This document shows positions 42,968-50,913 of a stretch of 64,000 nucleotides of DNA, piece by piece. Position numbers and translations under genes: made by a program. The DNA lies in contig CAVRJN010000007.1 in assembly GCA_963721585.1 (NCBI GenBank), positions 1,178,001-1,242,000 on the forward strand, written 5' to 3'. Under the pieces are notes generated by a model that was not told the origin of the DNA, ran no database searches, and saw only the letters and a list, made by a program, of their open reading frames with translations. Position 1 is the first letter of the stretch, and each line of letters begins with the position of its first letter. Origin of the DNA: Bog-473 sp963721585 (GTDB lineage: Bacteria; Actinomycetota; Acidimicrobiia; Acidimicrobiales; RAAP-2).

Positions 42968-44350
42968 GTGCTGGCCACCGCCACCTTCGTGGTGGACATC
43001 GGGCGCTCGCTGCGCGAGGGGTTCTTCATGTTCTGGGAGACCCTGTGGCCCCTCATCTTGGGATTCGGGCTCTCGGGCGCGGTGCAGGCCTTCGTCAGCC
43101 GCGACTCGCTGCAAAAGAAGCTGGGCGATCACCGGCCGCTCGCCGTGGTCCGGGCGTCGGCCTACGGCATGGTGTCCTCTTCGTGCTCCTATGCGGCGTC
43201 GGCCATGGCCAAGTCCCTCTTCGTCAAAGGCGCCGACTACATCGCCGCCATGGTGTTCATGTTCGCCTCGACCAACCTCGTCCTCGAGCTCGGCATCGTG
43301 CTCGTCGTGCTCATGGGCTGGCAGTTCGCCGTCAGCGAATTCGTCGGCGGCATCATCATGATCTCCTTGCTCGCCACGCTCGGCGCCCTGTGGCTGCGGG
43401 GGCGCAGTGTCGTCGAAGCCCGCGAGCGGCTCACCAGCGAGAGCGACCGCGGAGAGCACCAGCACGGGCCGGCCGGGGACGCTGCACTACAACGCCAGCC
43501 CTGGTCGGTGCGGCTGCACTCCAAGGCGGGGTGGGCGGACAGTGCCACCTACACCATGTCGGACCTCACCATGCTTCGACGGGAGCTTCTCATCGGCTAC
43601 ACGGTGGCCGGGTTCCTGAGCGTGCTCGTACCCGACTCGGTCTGGCGGGCGGTGTTCATCAGCGGTCATGGCTTCTGGACGAGCCTCGAGAACGCCATCG
43701 TCGGGCCCTTCATCGCCATCATCAGCTTCGTCTGCTCCATCGGCAATGTCCCCCTGGCGGCCGCGCTCTGGAGCGGCGGCATCTCCTTCGGTGGGGTGAT
43801 CTCGTTCATCTTCGCCGACCTCATCGCCTTCCCGCTGCTCATGATCTACCGCCGCTACTACGGCACTCGCCTCATGCTGCGCATGCTGGCGGTCTTCTGG
43901 GCCCTGATGTCGACGGCAGGCCTCATCACCGAGGGGATCTTCGGAGCCGCTGGGCTGATTCCCACCGTTCGACCGACCACGATCGCGCCGGCCCACTTCT
44001 CGTGGAACTACACGACCTATCTGAACATCGTCTTCCTCGTCGCGTTCGGGGTCCTGTACTGGACCTATCGGAACCGAGAGCGCCTGGGGGCGGGGACTGG
44101 GTACGCCCAGGACCCTGTGTGCGGGATGCAGGTCGAGATCGTCCACGCCCCGGCGTCGCTCCGACACGGCGGGGAGCGGTACTACTTCTGCTCGGACCAT
44201 TGCGCCGACCGGTTCGGGCCGAGCCGGAACCTCGAGCGCCGACGCAGTGGAGAGCATCCGAATGGGCTCCGAGCGAGACTCCGCCAACATCGACCCCGCC
44301 TGCATCCCGAGCGCCCGACATTTTCAAACTCTGAGGTGGCGGACGGGTAG
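42968..44350 (+). CDS. Permease fused to a C-terminal YHS metal-binding domain
   Basis: A 460-residue protein. Residues about 15-365 hold eight or so transmembrane helices of the permease family that includes ArsP and SO_0444-type heavy-metal effluxers; conserved features are SSCSYAASAMAKSLF and CSIGNVPLAAALWSGGISFGGV, each with a Cys in a membrane helix. Residues about 385-425 form a YHS domain: DPVCGMQV ... YYFCSDHCADRF. A basic tail of about 40 residues follows. It probably exports copper or another soft metal, with the YHS domain receiving the ion in the cytoplasm. GTG at 42968, five bases after csoR, indicates co-expression and metal induction. Confidence 0.82.
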   Translation: MLATATFVVDIGRSLREGFFMFWETLWPLILGFGLSGAVQAFVSRDSLQKKLGDHRPLAVVRASAYGMVSSSCSYAASAMAKSLFVKGADYIAAMVFMFASTNLVLELGIVLVVLMGWQFAVSEFVGGIIMISLLATLGALWLRGRSVVEARERLTSESDRGEHQHGPAGDAALQRQPWSVRLHSKAGWADSATYTMSDLTMLRRELLIGYTVAGFLSVLVPDSVWRAVFISGHGFWTSLENAIVGPFIAIISFVCSIGNVPLAAALWSGGISFGGVISFIFADLIAFPLLMIYRRYYGTRLMLRMLAVFWALMSTAGLITEGIFGAAGLIPTVRPTTIAPAHFSWNYTTYLNIVFLVAFGVLYWTYRNRERLGAGTGYAQDPVCGMQVEIVHAPASLRHGGERYYFCSDHCADRFGPSRNLERRRSGEHPNGLRARLRQHRPRLHPERPTFSNSEVADG

Positions 44351-44807
44351 TCGCTCACACCGAAGAACGGCAGGCAAACTCCGGTTCGGGGAGCATCCAA
44401 AGAAGTTCGCGGACCATCACGGTGGTGCTGCGTCGTGTCGGGAGTGGGCATCCCCTCGCTTCGAGGTTTCGACGCGGCAACGAGCAACACAGTCCGCCCC
44501 ACCGGCCCCGCCGGCCCCGCCGGCACCGGTGGGCCCGTCCGCCCCACCCAGCCGCGCCGGGGGTTCCCTGCCCCGTTCCTGCCCGGTCCCTTGCCTTCTC
44601 CGCTCATCATCGTGGGGAGAGAGGGGCCACGACGCACCGCGGGCCACGCGACCGGAACGAGCGCGACAAAGTGCAGGACGGGCGGCCGGGCCGAAACTCG
44701 GGACCAGCCGGCGAGCCGGGCGGAGCCGGCGAGAGCCGGCGAGCAACGGGACGGCGGGACGGTGAGGAAGGGGCCTACGGAGGGGATTTAGGCCGCAGGG
44801 AGAATTC
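44351..44807. other. Non-coding, repeat-rich spacer at the accessory-region border
   Basis: There is no supported gene in this 457 bp. A GC-rich hairpin sits at 44498-44533, with CCCACCGG at 44498-44505 and CCGGTGGG at 44526-44533. Its loop holds two copies of GGCCCCGCC. At 44707-44743 GCCGGCGAG occurs three times. The frames that read Gly-Pro-Ala repeats here come from the repeats themselves. The hairpin may end the csoR-permease transcript. Confidence 0.5.
44498..44533 (+). terminator. GC-rich hairpin downstream of the permease gene
   Basis: An 8-bp perfect stem (CCCACCGG/CCGGTGGG) with a 20-base GC-rich loop lies about 150 bp after the permease stop. There is no T-run after it. It may be an actinobacterial-style terminator; the distance from the gene leaves this uncertain. 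Confidence 0.35.
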
Positions 44808-45602
44808 GTGGGGGCTTCAGCAGGAGAACCGGTCCCACTCCACCATATGCCGCGAGATGTACCTTTCGGCATGGGCGAAACGCAACCAGATCTGCGGCGA
44901 CGGTACATGGATCACGTACATGAGCTGGTGGACCGGAACGACAGCTACGAAGTGGCCATGCAGCAGGCCGTGGGCGGAGAGTTCGACGCCATTGGCCAGA
45001 TGGAACTCGATCTCCTCATATCGGTCGGCCTTCCCGCCGACGGTTCTGTGATTGACGTGGGGTGTGGATCCGGGCGCCTTGCCGCTCCATTGGCGAATTA
45101 CCTGCGAGGCGATTACCTCGGGACCGACGTGGTGCCGACGCTGCTCGACCATGCACGCGGACTGGTCCAACGACCCGAGTGGCGTTTCGAACTGTCTTCA
45201 GATCTCACGATCCCAGCACAGACCGGCACAGCCGACATCGTTTGCTTCTTCTCAGTCTTCACGCACCTTCCGCACGAGGACACATACCACTACCTGCAGG
45301 AGGCCCATCGGGTCTTGCGGCCCGGAGGGCGGGTTGTGTTCTCCTTCCTAGAGTTCGCTGTCAACACACACTGGACCGTGTTCGAAGCGGATCTCCAGGC
45401 GAGGGGCGAACCACACCCTTTGAATCAGTTCATCAGTCGCGACGGCATCGAAGCCTGGGCCGATCATCTGGGATTCGAGGTCGAGAATGTTTGGGCGGGC
45501 GATGAACCATATATTCCCCTCTCAAAGCCGGTCGATATGAACGGAACAAGATTCGAGGAGCTAGGAACATTCGGACAATCTGCGGCCGTACTCCGGGCCT
45601 AG
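44808..45602 (+). CDS. Class I SAM-dependent methyltransferase (accessory)
   Basis: A 264-residue methyltransferase. Motif I is VIDVGCGSGRLAAPL near residue 84, the next acidic strand is YLGTDVVPTLLDHA, and HRVLRPGGRVVFSFLEF marks the beta-5 region. The GTG at 44808 follows AGGGAGAATTC; an ATG at 44847 is the alternative. Third codon positions are visibly less GC-rich than in the flanking chromosome, which suggests acquisition by transfer. It is the first gene of the accessory region and faces the degraded phosphotransferase gene. The acceptor is unknown. Confidence 0.8.
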   Translation: MGASAGEPVPLHHMPRDVPFGMGETQPDLRRRYMDHVHELVDRNDSYEVAMQQAVGGEFDAIGQMELDLLISVGLPADGSVIDVGCGSGRLAAPLANYLRGDYLGTDVVPTLLDHARGLVQRPEWRFELSSDLTIPAQTGTADIVCFFSVFTHLPHEDTYHYLQEAHRVLRPGGRVVFSFLEFAVNTHWTVFEADLQARGEPHPLNQFISRDGIEAWADHLGFEVENVWAGDEPYIPLSKPVDMNGTRFEELGTFGQSAAVLRA

Positions 45603-46301
45603 GATTCGGCGACCGGCTCCGCAACGGTGAGTCTTGACGGTCGCCTCGTGGGACGTGTCGAAGTGTCGTTCGTGCGGGCCACCCAGCCGGTGTGCCCCGG
45701 AGATCTCGGCGTTGGTGTGACGTGGCCAGGGCTCGCACGTCGTACTGCATGCCATACTCGAAGGGCTCGGGCGGTGTCGATCGCTCCGATCAGATTCCTA
45801 TCTTGCGACCCTGGCGGATTCATCGCACGCGGCCAAAGGTCCGCCTTTCATTCGAGGCTCGGGACCTCCTTCGGCCGGAACTTGTTCCAGATCGAGCACA
45901 AAATCCCCAATCTGGCGAATCAACGTCGACCAGTCCTGAACGTTGGCGCGGTCGAGGCTCACTCCATCGAGCCATGGGTACACAAGCCATGGATACGGAT
46001 AGCCGCTTCCCGGTTCACCTTTGGCAATTGGTACGGGCAACGCAGCTGGCAATTGCGGAGCAAGTCTTCCCAACCAGTCGAACTCTTTGTCGACCTGCTG
46101 CAACGCCCAGTGAATACGAGGCAGCCGAATGCCCAAGTCTTCACCAAGTCGGTAGATGGCACTGTCGGTGCCAGAGTCGGGCAAGCGGTCGAGGTACAGA
46201 GTCGACCATTCGGGAAACTGCCTTTGAAGCAGTCGACGAACTGTCGAGTCCTTCACTTCGATCTCGTCGACGAGCATCTTCCTTCGATCGAAGTCCGTCA
46301 T
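45603..46301 (-). pseudogene. Decayed aminoglycoside-phosphotransferase-like gene
   Basis: The first 167 codons (46301 to 45798) are intact and read like the N-terminal lobe of APH-type kinases: SAIYRLGEDLGIRLPRIHWALQQVDKEFDWL and YPYPWLVYPWLDG. The frame then stops at 45798, while the next family-like helix (IGAIDTARALRVWHAV) continues in another frame from about 45795. The catalytic lobe with the HGD and DFG motifs is not found in any frame before the convergent methyltransferase gene. The gene is therefore frameshifted and truncated. Its ATG overlaps the stop of the TetM-like gene (ATGA at 46298-46301), so both once formed one operon. Confidence 0.75.
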
Positions 46302-46685
46302 CGCGCCCCTCCCTCCTTGTGGGCAGCCCGACCCCGGCGAGTCACTCGACCGAGATACTCCTGACGGTGCAACGGGTTGTCATCGGTCCTTGTCCGAGAT
46401 GGTGGAGCGCCTCGCACGGGCTCATATCGCGATAGTGAAGACTCCAAGGAGCCCTCCCCGTGCGAGAGTCCTGGTAGGAGCCGATGCAATCGATGCACAT
46501 CGGAAGCCGGAATCTCGACTGACAGGACCGCGAGGCTTCCGGTTAACTCCGAATCGATCGTGACTCCTCCCAACCTGGCTACGGCGGCACCCGTTGATGT
46601 CACGGAGTCGGACGGGACCTCCAGCCGGACGGAACTGATCGGCTCACACACCGTTGTCCCCGCCCGCTGAAGTGCCTGCTTGAGA
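46298..46685 (-). pseudogene. C-terminal fragment of the interrupted TetM/Otr(A)-like gene
   Basis: This piece encodes the end of a ribosomal protection protein: LKQALQRAGTTVCEPISSVRLEVP, then VEIPASDVHRLHRLLPGLSHGEGSLES, and the very typical ending PSRTRTDDNPLHRQEYLGRVTRR. It corresponds to EF-G-like domain V and the C-terminal tail that approaches the tetracycline site. It lacks its own start; homologous reading begins exactly at the IS110 border. The last codon overlaps the APH-like start. The AGA at 46683-46685 is one copy of the IS110 flanking repeat. Confidence 0.85.
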
Positions 46686-46884
46686 CTTCCTGCAGACCCT
46701 GCGGGTGATCCGTAGCGTTGAGAAGTCCGGGTGAGATCGCTCTCGAAGTGCCTGCCACCAGCGTCTGCTGGTTGGCTTCCATGCGAAAGGCGTCTCTACC
46801 GGGCTTCGCTACGGAGTGGCTCATAAGAGGATCGAGCACAAGCCATCTGCAAGCAGGAGTGCCCTCCGTGGTTCCCACACGACC
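46686..46884 (+). ncRNA. Candidate IS110 bridge RNA region
   Basis: IS110 subgroup elements encode a bridge RNA in the long non-coding region before the transposase, with loops that pair with target and donor DNA. This 199 bp region sits in that place. TTGAGAA at 46718-46724 is identical to the reconstructed target across the insertion point (bases 46680-46685 joined to 48114 onward). CTTCC at 46776-46780 repeats the first five bases of the element, and nearby GCGAA (46783-46787) is the complement of TTCGC near its right end. These short matches could arise by chance; the exact RNA ends are unknown. Confidence 0.5.
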
Positions 46885-46896
46885 AAGGAGGAAGTT

Positions 46897-47916
46897 ATGC
46901 AAGTGGTGATCGGCATTGACCCCCACAAGGCTTCGCACACCGCGGTGGCCATAGACGGTGGCGAAGAACCGCTCTCGAGCGTAAAGGTGCGCGCCACCCG
47001 TCGTCAGTTGGACCAGTTGTTGAGCTGGGCCGAGCCATTCGAGAAGCGCACCTGGGCCATCGAGTCGGCCGGCGGCCTCGGCTACCTGTTGGCACAACAG
47101 CTCGTGGCGCGAGGCGAGTCGGTGCTCGACGTGCCACCGACGCTGGCCTCTCGGGTTCGGGTGTTGGCGACGAAAAGGTCCAACAAGAATGATCCGAACG
47201 ACGCCCTCTCGGTCGCCTTGGCCGCCTTGCGCACTCCGAGGCTGCGGGTCGTCGAGCCGGCCAACCACGCCGAGGTGCTCCGTCTTTTGTCCAAGCGCAA
47301 CAGCGACATCGTGAGTCACCGCATCCGGGTCGTCTGCCGGCTCCACGCCCTTTTCCAAGAGCTCGCTCCGGGCGGAATTGCCAAGAAAATGAACGCTTCT
47401 GACGCCGAGGCCTTCTTGGCGAGGCTCGAGCCCACGACCCCGACGGAGCGGATTCGCTACGAGCTCGCCACTGAGCTCTACGAGGAGTTGTGCCGCATCG
47501 AGACCCAACACAAGGCATCGGAGAAGCGCATTAAAGAAGCCGTCAAGGCGTCGGGGACCTCGGTCACACAGATCTATGGGGTCGGGCCCGTTCTCGCCGC
47601 ACAGCTGATCGGCTACAGCGGTGACGTCCGGCGCTTCGCGAACCGCGATGCTTACGCCTCTTACAACGGAACGGCGCCAGTTGAGTTCTCGTCAGGGGGT
47701 CGGGTGGTGCACCGGGTCTCCCAGCGAGGCAACCGGATGCTCAATCACGCCGTCCACATGACGGCTATCACCCAGATTCGTCAACCCACCACTCAGGGTC
47801 GGATCTACTTCGAGCGCCGAGTTGGCGAAAGAAAGACAAAGCGAGAGGCGCTTCGTTCGCTCAAGCGCCACGTCTCGAACGCTATCTATCGCCAACTGGT
47901 CCTCGACGCTCAATAA
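46897..47916 (+). CDS. IS110-family transposase (DEDD recombinase)
   Basis: A 339-residue transposase. The N-terminal RuvC-like domain opens with IGIDPHKASHTAVAID (first Asp) and continues with AIESAGGLGYLLAQQL and TKRSNKNDPNDALSVALAA, the DEDD acidic residues. The C-terminal Tnp domain shows IYGVGPVLAAQLIGYSGDVRRFANRDAYASYNGTAPVEFSSG, with the nucleophile-type Ser after VEF, and RGNRMLNHAVHM. The length is normal and no lesion is visible, so it may be active. The ATG at 46897 has an AAGGAGG five bases before; the longer frame upstream runs through the non-coding region. Confidence 0.92.
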   Translation: MQVVIGIDPHKASHTAVAIDGGEEPLSSVKVRATRRQLDQLLSWAEPFEKRTWAIESAGGLGYLLAQQLVARGESVLDVPPTLASRVRVLATKRSNKNDPNDALSVALAALRTPRLRVVEPANHAEVLRLLSKRNSDIVSHRIRVVCRLHALFQELAPGGIAKKMNASDAEAFLARLEPTTPTERIRYELATELYEELCRIETQHKASEKRIKEAVKASGTSVTQIYGVGPVLAAQLIGYSGDVRRFANRDAYASYNGTAPVEFSSGGRVVHRVSQRGNRMLNHAVHMTAITQIRQPTTQGRIYFERRVGERKTKREALRSLKRHVSNAIYRQLVLDAQ

Positions 47917-48110
47917 GGGGTCCGGGAGGACATCAGGGAACGACTCGCAGCCTGCGTGACCGGCTCTTCACCCTGCACGGCCGGCTCTTCGGCGAAGTCA
48001 CTCCCGAACCCAGAGAAATCCTACGCCGCTACGCCATTCCGTGGCGGCTCGAATGGCCGCGCCCGATTTACCTCAGAACAGGGGTCTTGACACAAAGAGG
48101 ATTCGCAAAC

Positions 48111-48427
48111 AGAACCAACGGCGTCAGATAGCGGATGTCGCTGGCCTTAGTGCCTGGTGCGGTGTAACCACACTCGACAAGGGTCACGACGCAATCGACA
48201 ACCTGCCAGCCGTAGAGGCCCTGTCTCAACGAATCGTGAACCGTACTTCTCAGTGAGTCATGAAACGACTCCACCGACCTGAAGACGTAGAGAGGTATCG
48301 ACTCCACCTTGATGGCCAGATCAACGCGTATCCCTGAGCCCCGCGGTCCGGGTTCCACTCTGAGCCCGATAGTCGCCAAAAAGGGATTTCCGCTCTTTCC
48401 CAACACCTCCCTAGCCTCGCCAATGGC
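48111..48427 (-). pseudogene. Middle fragment of the interrupted TetM/Otr(A)-like gene
   Basis: This piece between the two insertion sequences encodes the domain IV region: AREVLGKSGNPFLATIGLRVEPGPRGSG, then SVESFHDSLRSTVHDSLRQGLYGWQVVDCVVTLVECGYTAPGTKASDIRYLTPLVL. In TetM-family proteins the GLYGW-V-D segment and the 'DFR.LAPIVL' segment have the same order and spacing. It has neither start nor stop of its own. The upstream side abuts the IS21 repeat GCCTG (48428-48432), the downstream side the IS110 repeat AGA (48111-48113). Confidence 0.88.
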
Positions 48428-48432
48428 GCCTG

Positions 48433-48480
48433 TGTCCGTGGCCAGTTTTCAGTCCCCGCTTTTGGCCACCAGAAGTCCCC
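48433..48480. repeat. IS21 left-end inverted repeat and transposase-binding modules
   Basis: The 12-bp terminal inverted repeat (48433-48444) is followed by two modules of TGGCCA and GTCCCC (48439-48457 and 48463-48480). They are the reverse complement of the modules at the other end, as needed for pairing of both ends by IstA. Confidence 0.85.
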
Positions 48481-48512
48481 ACCCCTCGGGGTGAGTTTTC
48501 AGTTTCCTGAGC

Positions 48513-49274
48513 CTAGGTTTTCCTCCCCTCGCGCGCCTCTTTCATCCGGAACGACTCGCCCTCGGTGACGACGAGCACGTTGTGATGGAGCAGCCGGTCG
48601 AGCAGGCTGACGGCCGTTGACTGCTCGGGCAGGAAGCGTCCCCAGTCCTCGAAGGGCCAGTGCGAGGCGACCCCGAGGGAGCGGCGCTCGTAGGCAGCCG
48701 AGACGAGGCGGAAGAAGAGCTGGGCACCGGTGTGATCCATCGGAGCGAAGCCGATCTCGTCGATCAGGATCAGGTCGGCCTTGAGGATCCCCTCGAGGAC
48801 GCGGCCGACCGAGTTGTCGGCCAGCCCCCGATAGAGAGTCTCGACCAGCTCCACGGCGCTGAAGTAGCGGACCTTGAACCCGGCTTCGATGGCGGCGTGG
48901 CCGAGGGCGACGAGCAGGTGGCTCTTGCCGGTGCCGGCCGGACCCACCAGACAGAGGTTCTCCTTTGCCCGCACCCATTCGAGGCTCGAGAGATAGTCGA
49001 AGGTCGTCTGTTTGACCGAGGAGGCCCGCACGTCGAACTCGTCCAGCGTCTTGGTGACCGGGAACGACGCTGCCTTGAGTCGGTTCGCCGCGTTGGAGGC
49101 ATCACGCGACGCGATCTCGGCTTCGATCAGGGTGCGCAAGAACTCCTCGGGCCTCCAGCGTTGCGTCTTGGCGGTCACCAACAACTCGGGCGACAGCGAG
49201 CGCATGGCCCGGAGCCGGAGGCGTCGCAGCCCGGCCTCGATGTCAGCCGGCAGGGCGGGAGGGGCGGTGTTCAC
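48513..49274 (-). CDS. istB: IS21-family helper ATPase IstB
   Basis: A 253-residue AAA+ ATPase. Walker A is GPAGTGKS at residues 111-118, Walker B is LILIDEIGF, and SHWPFEDWGRFLP is characteristic of IstB proteins. It helps IstA choose and remodel target DNA by ATP-dependent assembly on DNA. The ATG at 49274 overlaps the istA stop by four bases (ATGA). The gene appears intact. Confidence 0.93.
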   Translation of the reverse strand: MNTAPPALPADIEAGLRRLRLRAMRSLSPELLVTAKTQRWRPEEFLRTLIEAEIASRDASNAANRLKAASFPVTKTLDEFDVRASSVKQTTFDYLSSLEWVRAKENLCLVGPAGTGKSHLLVALGHAAIEAGFKVRYFSAVELVETLYRGLADNSVGRVLEGILKADLILIDEIGFAPMDHTGAQLFFRLVSAAYERRSLGVASHWPFEDWGRFLPEQSTAVSLLDRLLHHNVLVVTEGESFRMKEAREGRKT

Positions 49275-50728
49275 GACTGTTCGCCGATGGCGTAGTCCGA
49301 CAGAGAGCGCGTCGGCACGAGAGGTAGTTCGACGATGAGCGCCTCGCCCGGAACGGCCGGACGCGGCACCCCCGTCCCCGCCGCGATGATCGAGCGCACG
49401 TCGTGGGCCCGGAACCGTCCGAACGAGGTGGCGCGCTCGAGCGCGGCCCGGAGTACCTCTGTGCCGTGGGCGGCTTCCATCTGGGCCAGCTCGGCGAGAT
49501 CCCCCTTGAGTGAGGTGATGCCTCGGGCGGCAGCGCCCTTGATGAAGGCCTCCGCGGCCGGGCCGAGGGCGCAGAAGGCCTTCTCGGCCGCCGTCTTGGG
49601 CCGCACCGCGCGCGTGGGCATCGGCCTTGGTCCGCCATAGTGCTGGTCGAGAACCGAGGTCTCACCAGGAGCGACGAGGTCATGGGTGGCGATGATCTCG
49701 CCCAAGAAGATGATCAAGACCTTCCCGTCTTGGGCCACGAGCTCGACCTGGCGGCCGATGTGGATGGTCGGCACCGAGTAGCGGGCCGAGCCGAAGCGGA
49801 CGCAGCTGAGCCGGTCGACCTTGCGCACCACCAGCTTGCCGATGGTGGCTCGCAGATTGGGTAGCGTCCCCATCACTTCGAGCTCCTTGCTCAGCCGCTC
49901 GGCGGGAATGGCACAGATCTCCGAATGCACCACGGCGTTCACCTCGTCGCACCAGCCCAGCCCTTTGTCGTTCGCCCCAGCCAGGTCGGCGACGCTGAGG
50001 TCTTCGGGGATCATGAGGTCGGACTTCACGTAGCCGACGAGGTTCTCGACCAGACCCTTCGATTCCGGATCGGCTCCTTGGCAGAAGTCGGGCCGGAAGC
50101 CGTAGTGGGTGGCGAAGCGCACGTAGGCCGGGGTGGGAATCACTAGCCCGGCCACCGTGTCGCCCTTCAGGCAGCCCATGCGGTCCGTCAACGCCGTCTT
50201 GGGAACCCCGCCGAGATACTCGAAGCAGCGCGCCAGTGCGGTCATGGTCGCCTCGGCCCCGAGGTTGTCGGCAAAGCAGACGAAGCGGTCCCTGCTCCAG
50301 GCCATCACGGCGCAGAAGACGAACAGCGGGCCGATCTCGCCCCAGTCGAACACCAACATGTCGCCCGGCGACCAGACGCCCGGTCGCCTTCCCCGGTGGT
50401 GATTCGCCCGCCACTGGGCCTTGACCTCGGCGACGAGGCGACGGAAGTTTCGTGCCGACCCGGTGTAGCCGGCCGCTGTGGCCACCGGCAGGAGCCGTTT
50501 GGCCGACATCTTTCCCTTGGTCCGCTCCACGCGCTCGATCACGACGTCTCTGACGGCGTCGTAGTTGTGCTCGACGACGGGGATCTCGCCGTTTTCAACT
50601 GCCTGGGCGGCCAGTACGGATCGTTTCACCGTCTTGGGGGTCGTCCCGCAGATCTCTGCGGCGGCCCGATAGCTGCCCACCTCTCGATAGGCGGCATGCA
50701 TGTCCATGTGCTCCCTCACTGATTTCAT
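49271..50728 (-). CDS. istA: IS21-family transposase IstA
   Basis: A 485-residue transposase. An N-terminal helix-turn-helix (YREVGSYRAAAEICGTTPKTVKRSV) binds the terminal repeats. The integrase catalytic core shows Asp in LVFDWGEIG, Asp in TALTDRMG and Glu in SKGLVENLVGYVK, the DDE triad. A C-terminal beta domain follows (VDRLSCVRFGSARYSVP). The ATG at 50728 was chosen because AAGGGACG stands seven bases before; a GTG 17 codons upstream is possible. Intact, so the element may be mobile. Confidence 0.93.
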   Translation of the reverse strand: MKSVREHMDMHAAYREVGSYRAAAEICGTTPKTVKRSVLAAQAVENGEIPVVEHNYDAVRDVVIERVERTKGKMSAKRLLPVATAAGYTGSARNFRRLVAEVKAQWRANHHRGRRPGVWSPGDMLVFDWGEIGPLFVFCAVMAWSRDRFVCFADNLGAEATMTALARCFEYLGGVPKTALTDRMGCLKGDTVAGLVIPTPAYVRFATHYGFRPDFCQGADPESKGLVENLVGYVKSDLMIPEDLSVADLAGANDKGLGWCDEVNAVVHSEICAIPAERLSKELEVMGTLPNLRATIGKLVVRKVDRLSCVRFGSARYSVPTIHIGRQVELVAQDGKVLIIFLGEIIATHDLVAPGETSVLDQHYGGPRPMPTRAVRPKTAAEKAFCALGPAAEAFIKGAAARGITSLKGDLAELAQMEAAHGTEVLRAALERATSFGRFRAHDVRSIIAAGTGVPRPAVPGEALIVELPLVPTRSLSDYAIGEQS

Positions 50729-50819
50729 TGAGACGTCCCTTGGTCGGTGCGGCGGTTTGGTTAGCACCGCCACCGTCACCGGCCAGGGGGCCTCGTTGGT
50801 GGATGTCTCAGTGAGGGGT

Positions 50820-50913
50820 GGGGACTTCTCGTGGCCAAAAACGGGGACTTCTCGTGGCCACCAGCGGGGACATCAGCTGGCCATAACCGGGGACTTTTTC
50901 ATGGCCACGGACA
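50820..50913. repeat. IS21 right-end repeat array and inverted repeat
   Basis: Four copies of GGGGAC followed by TGGCCA (50820-50837, 50843-50860, 50866-50883, 50889-50907) lead into the terminal repeat at 50902-50913. The first two copies share the same spacer CTTCTCG-like core. They are the expected multiple IstA sites and precede istA, where they may also affect its expression. Confidence 0.85.

Larger units (their letters stand above)
46686..48110 (+). mobile_element. IS110-family insertion sequence, complete (1425 bp)
   Basis: The borders follow from the interrupted host gene: AGA occurs at 46683-46685 and again at 48111-48113, and joining the two sides through one AGA restores the TetM-like frame (…TPLVL-KQALQ…). 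Inside are a 211 bp left non-coding region, one DEDD transposase gene (46897-47916) and a 194 bp right region. No terminal inverted repeats are visible, as expected for the IS110 subgroup. The right region contains a short direct repeat of CCGGCTCTTC (two copies). Confidence 0.88.
48433..50913 (-). mobile_element. IS21-family insertion sequence, complete (2481 bp)
   Basis: The ends are perfect 12-bp inverted repeats: TGTCCGTGGCCA at 48433-48444 and its complement at 50902-50913. Directly outside, GCCTG occurs at 48428-48432 and 50914-50918, a 5-bp target duplication. The element encodes istA and istB in overlapping order on the minus strand. Near the ends lie multiple copies of a GGGGAC-N6-9-TGGCCA module: four at the istA side (starting 50820, 50843, 50866 and 50889) and two inverted at the other side (48439-48457 and 48463-48480), the usual multiple transposase sites of IS21 elements. 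Confidence 0.93.

Noticed and set aside
44182..44791. Frames with Gly-Pro-Ala repeats on both strands
   Set aside because: The repeats derive from GGCCCCGCC and GCCGGCGAG DNA motifs, occur in several frames at once and lack a ribosome site or a domain.
44351..44807. Second copy of the tRNA-Val 3' end as an island attachment site
   Set aside because: I looked for the T-arm and acceptor sequence of the tRNA in this spacer and did not find it.
48041..48256. Plus-strand frame of 71 codons in the IS110/TetM junction
   Set aside because: It crosses the IS110 right border into the antisense of the TetM-like middle fragment, so it is a chimera of unrelated DNA.
48433..50913. CRISPR-like array from repeated GGGGAC/TGGCCA modules at the IS21 ends
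   Set aside because: The modules are short, only four and two copies, and placed as transposase-binding sites at both ends of an IS21 element; no cas genes are in the window.
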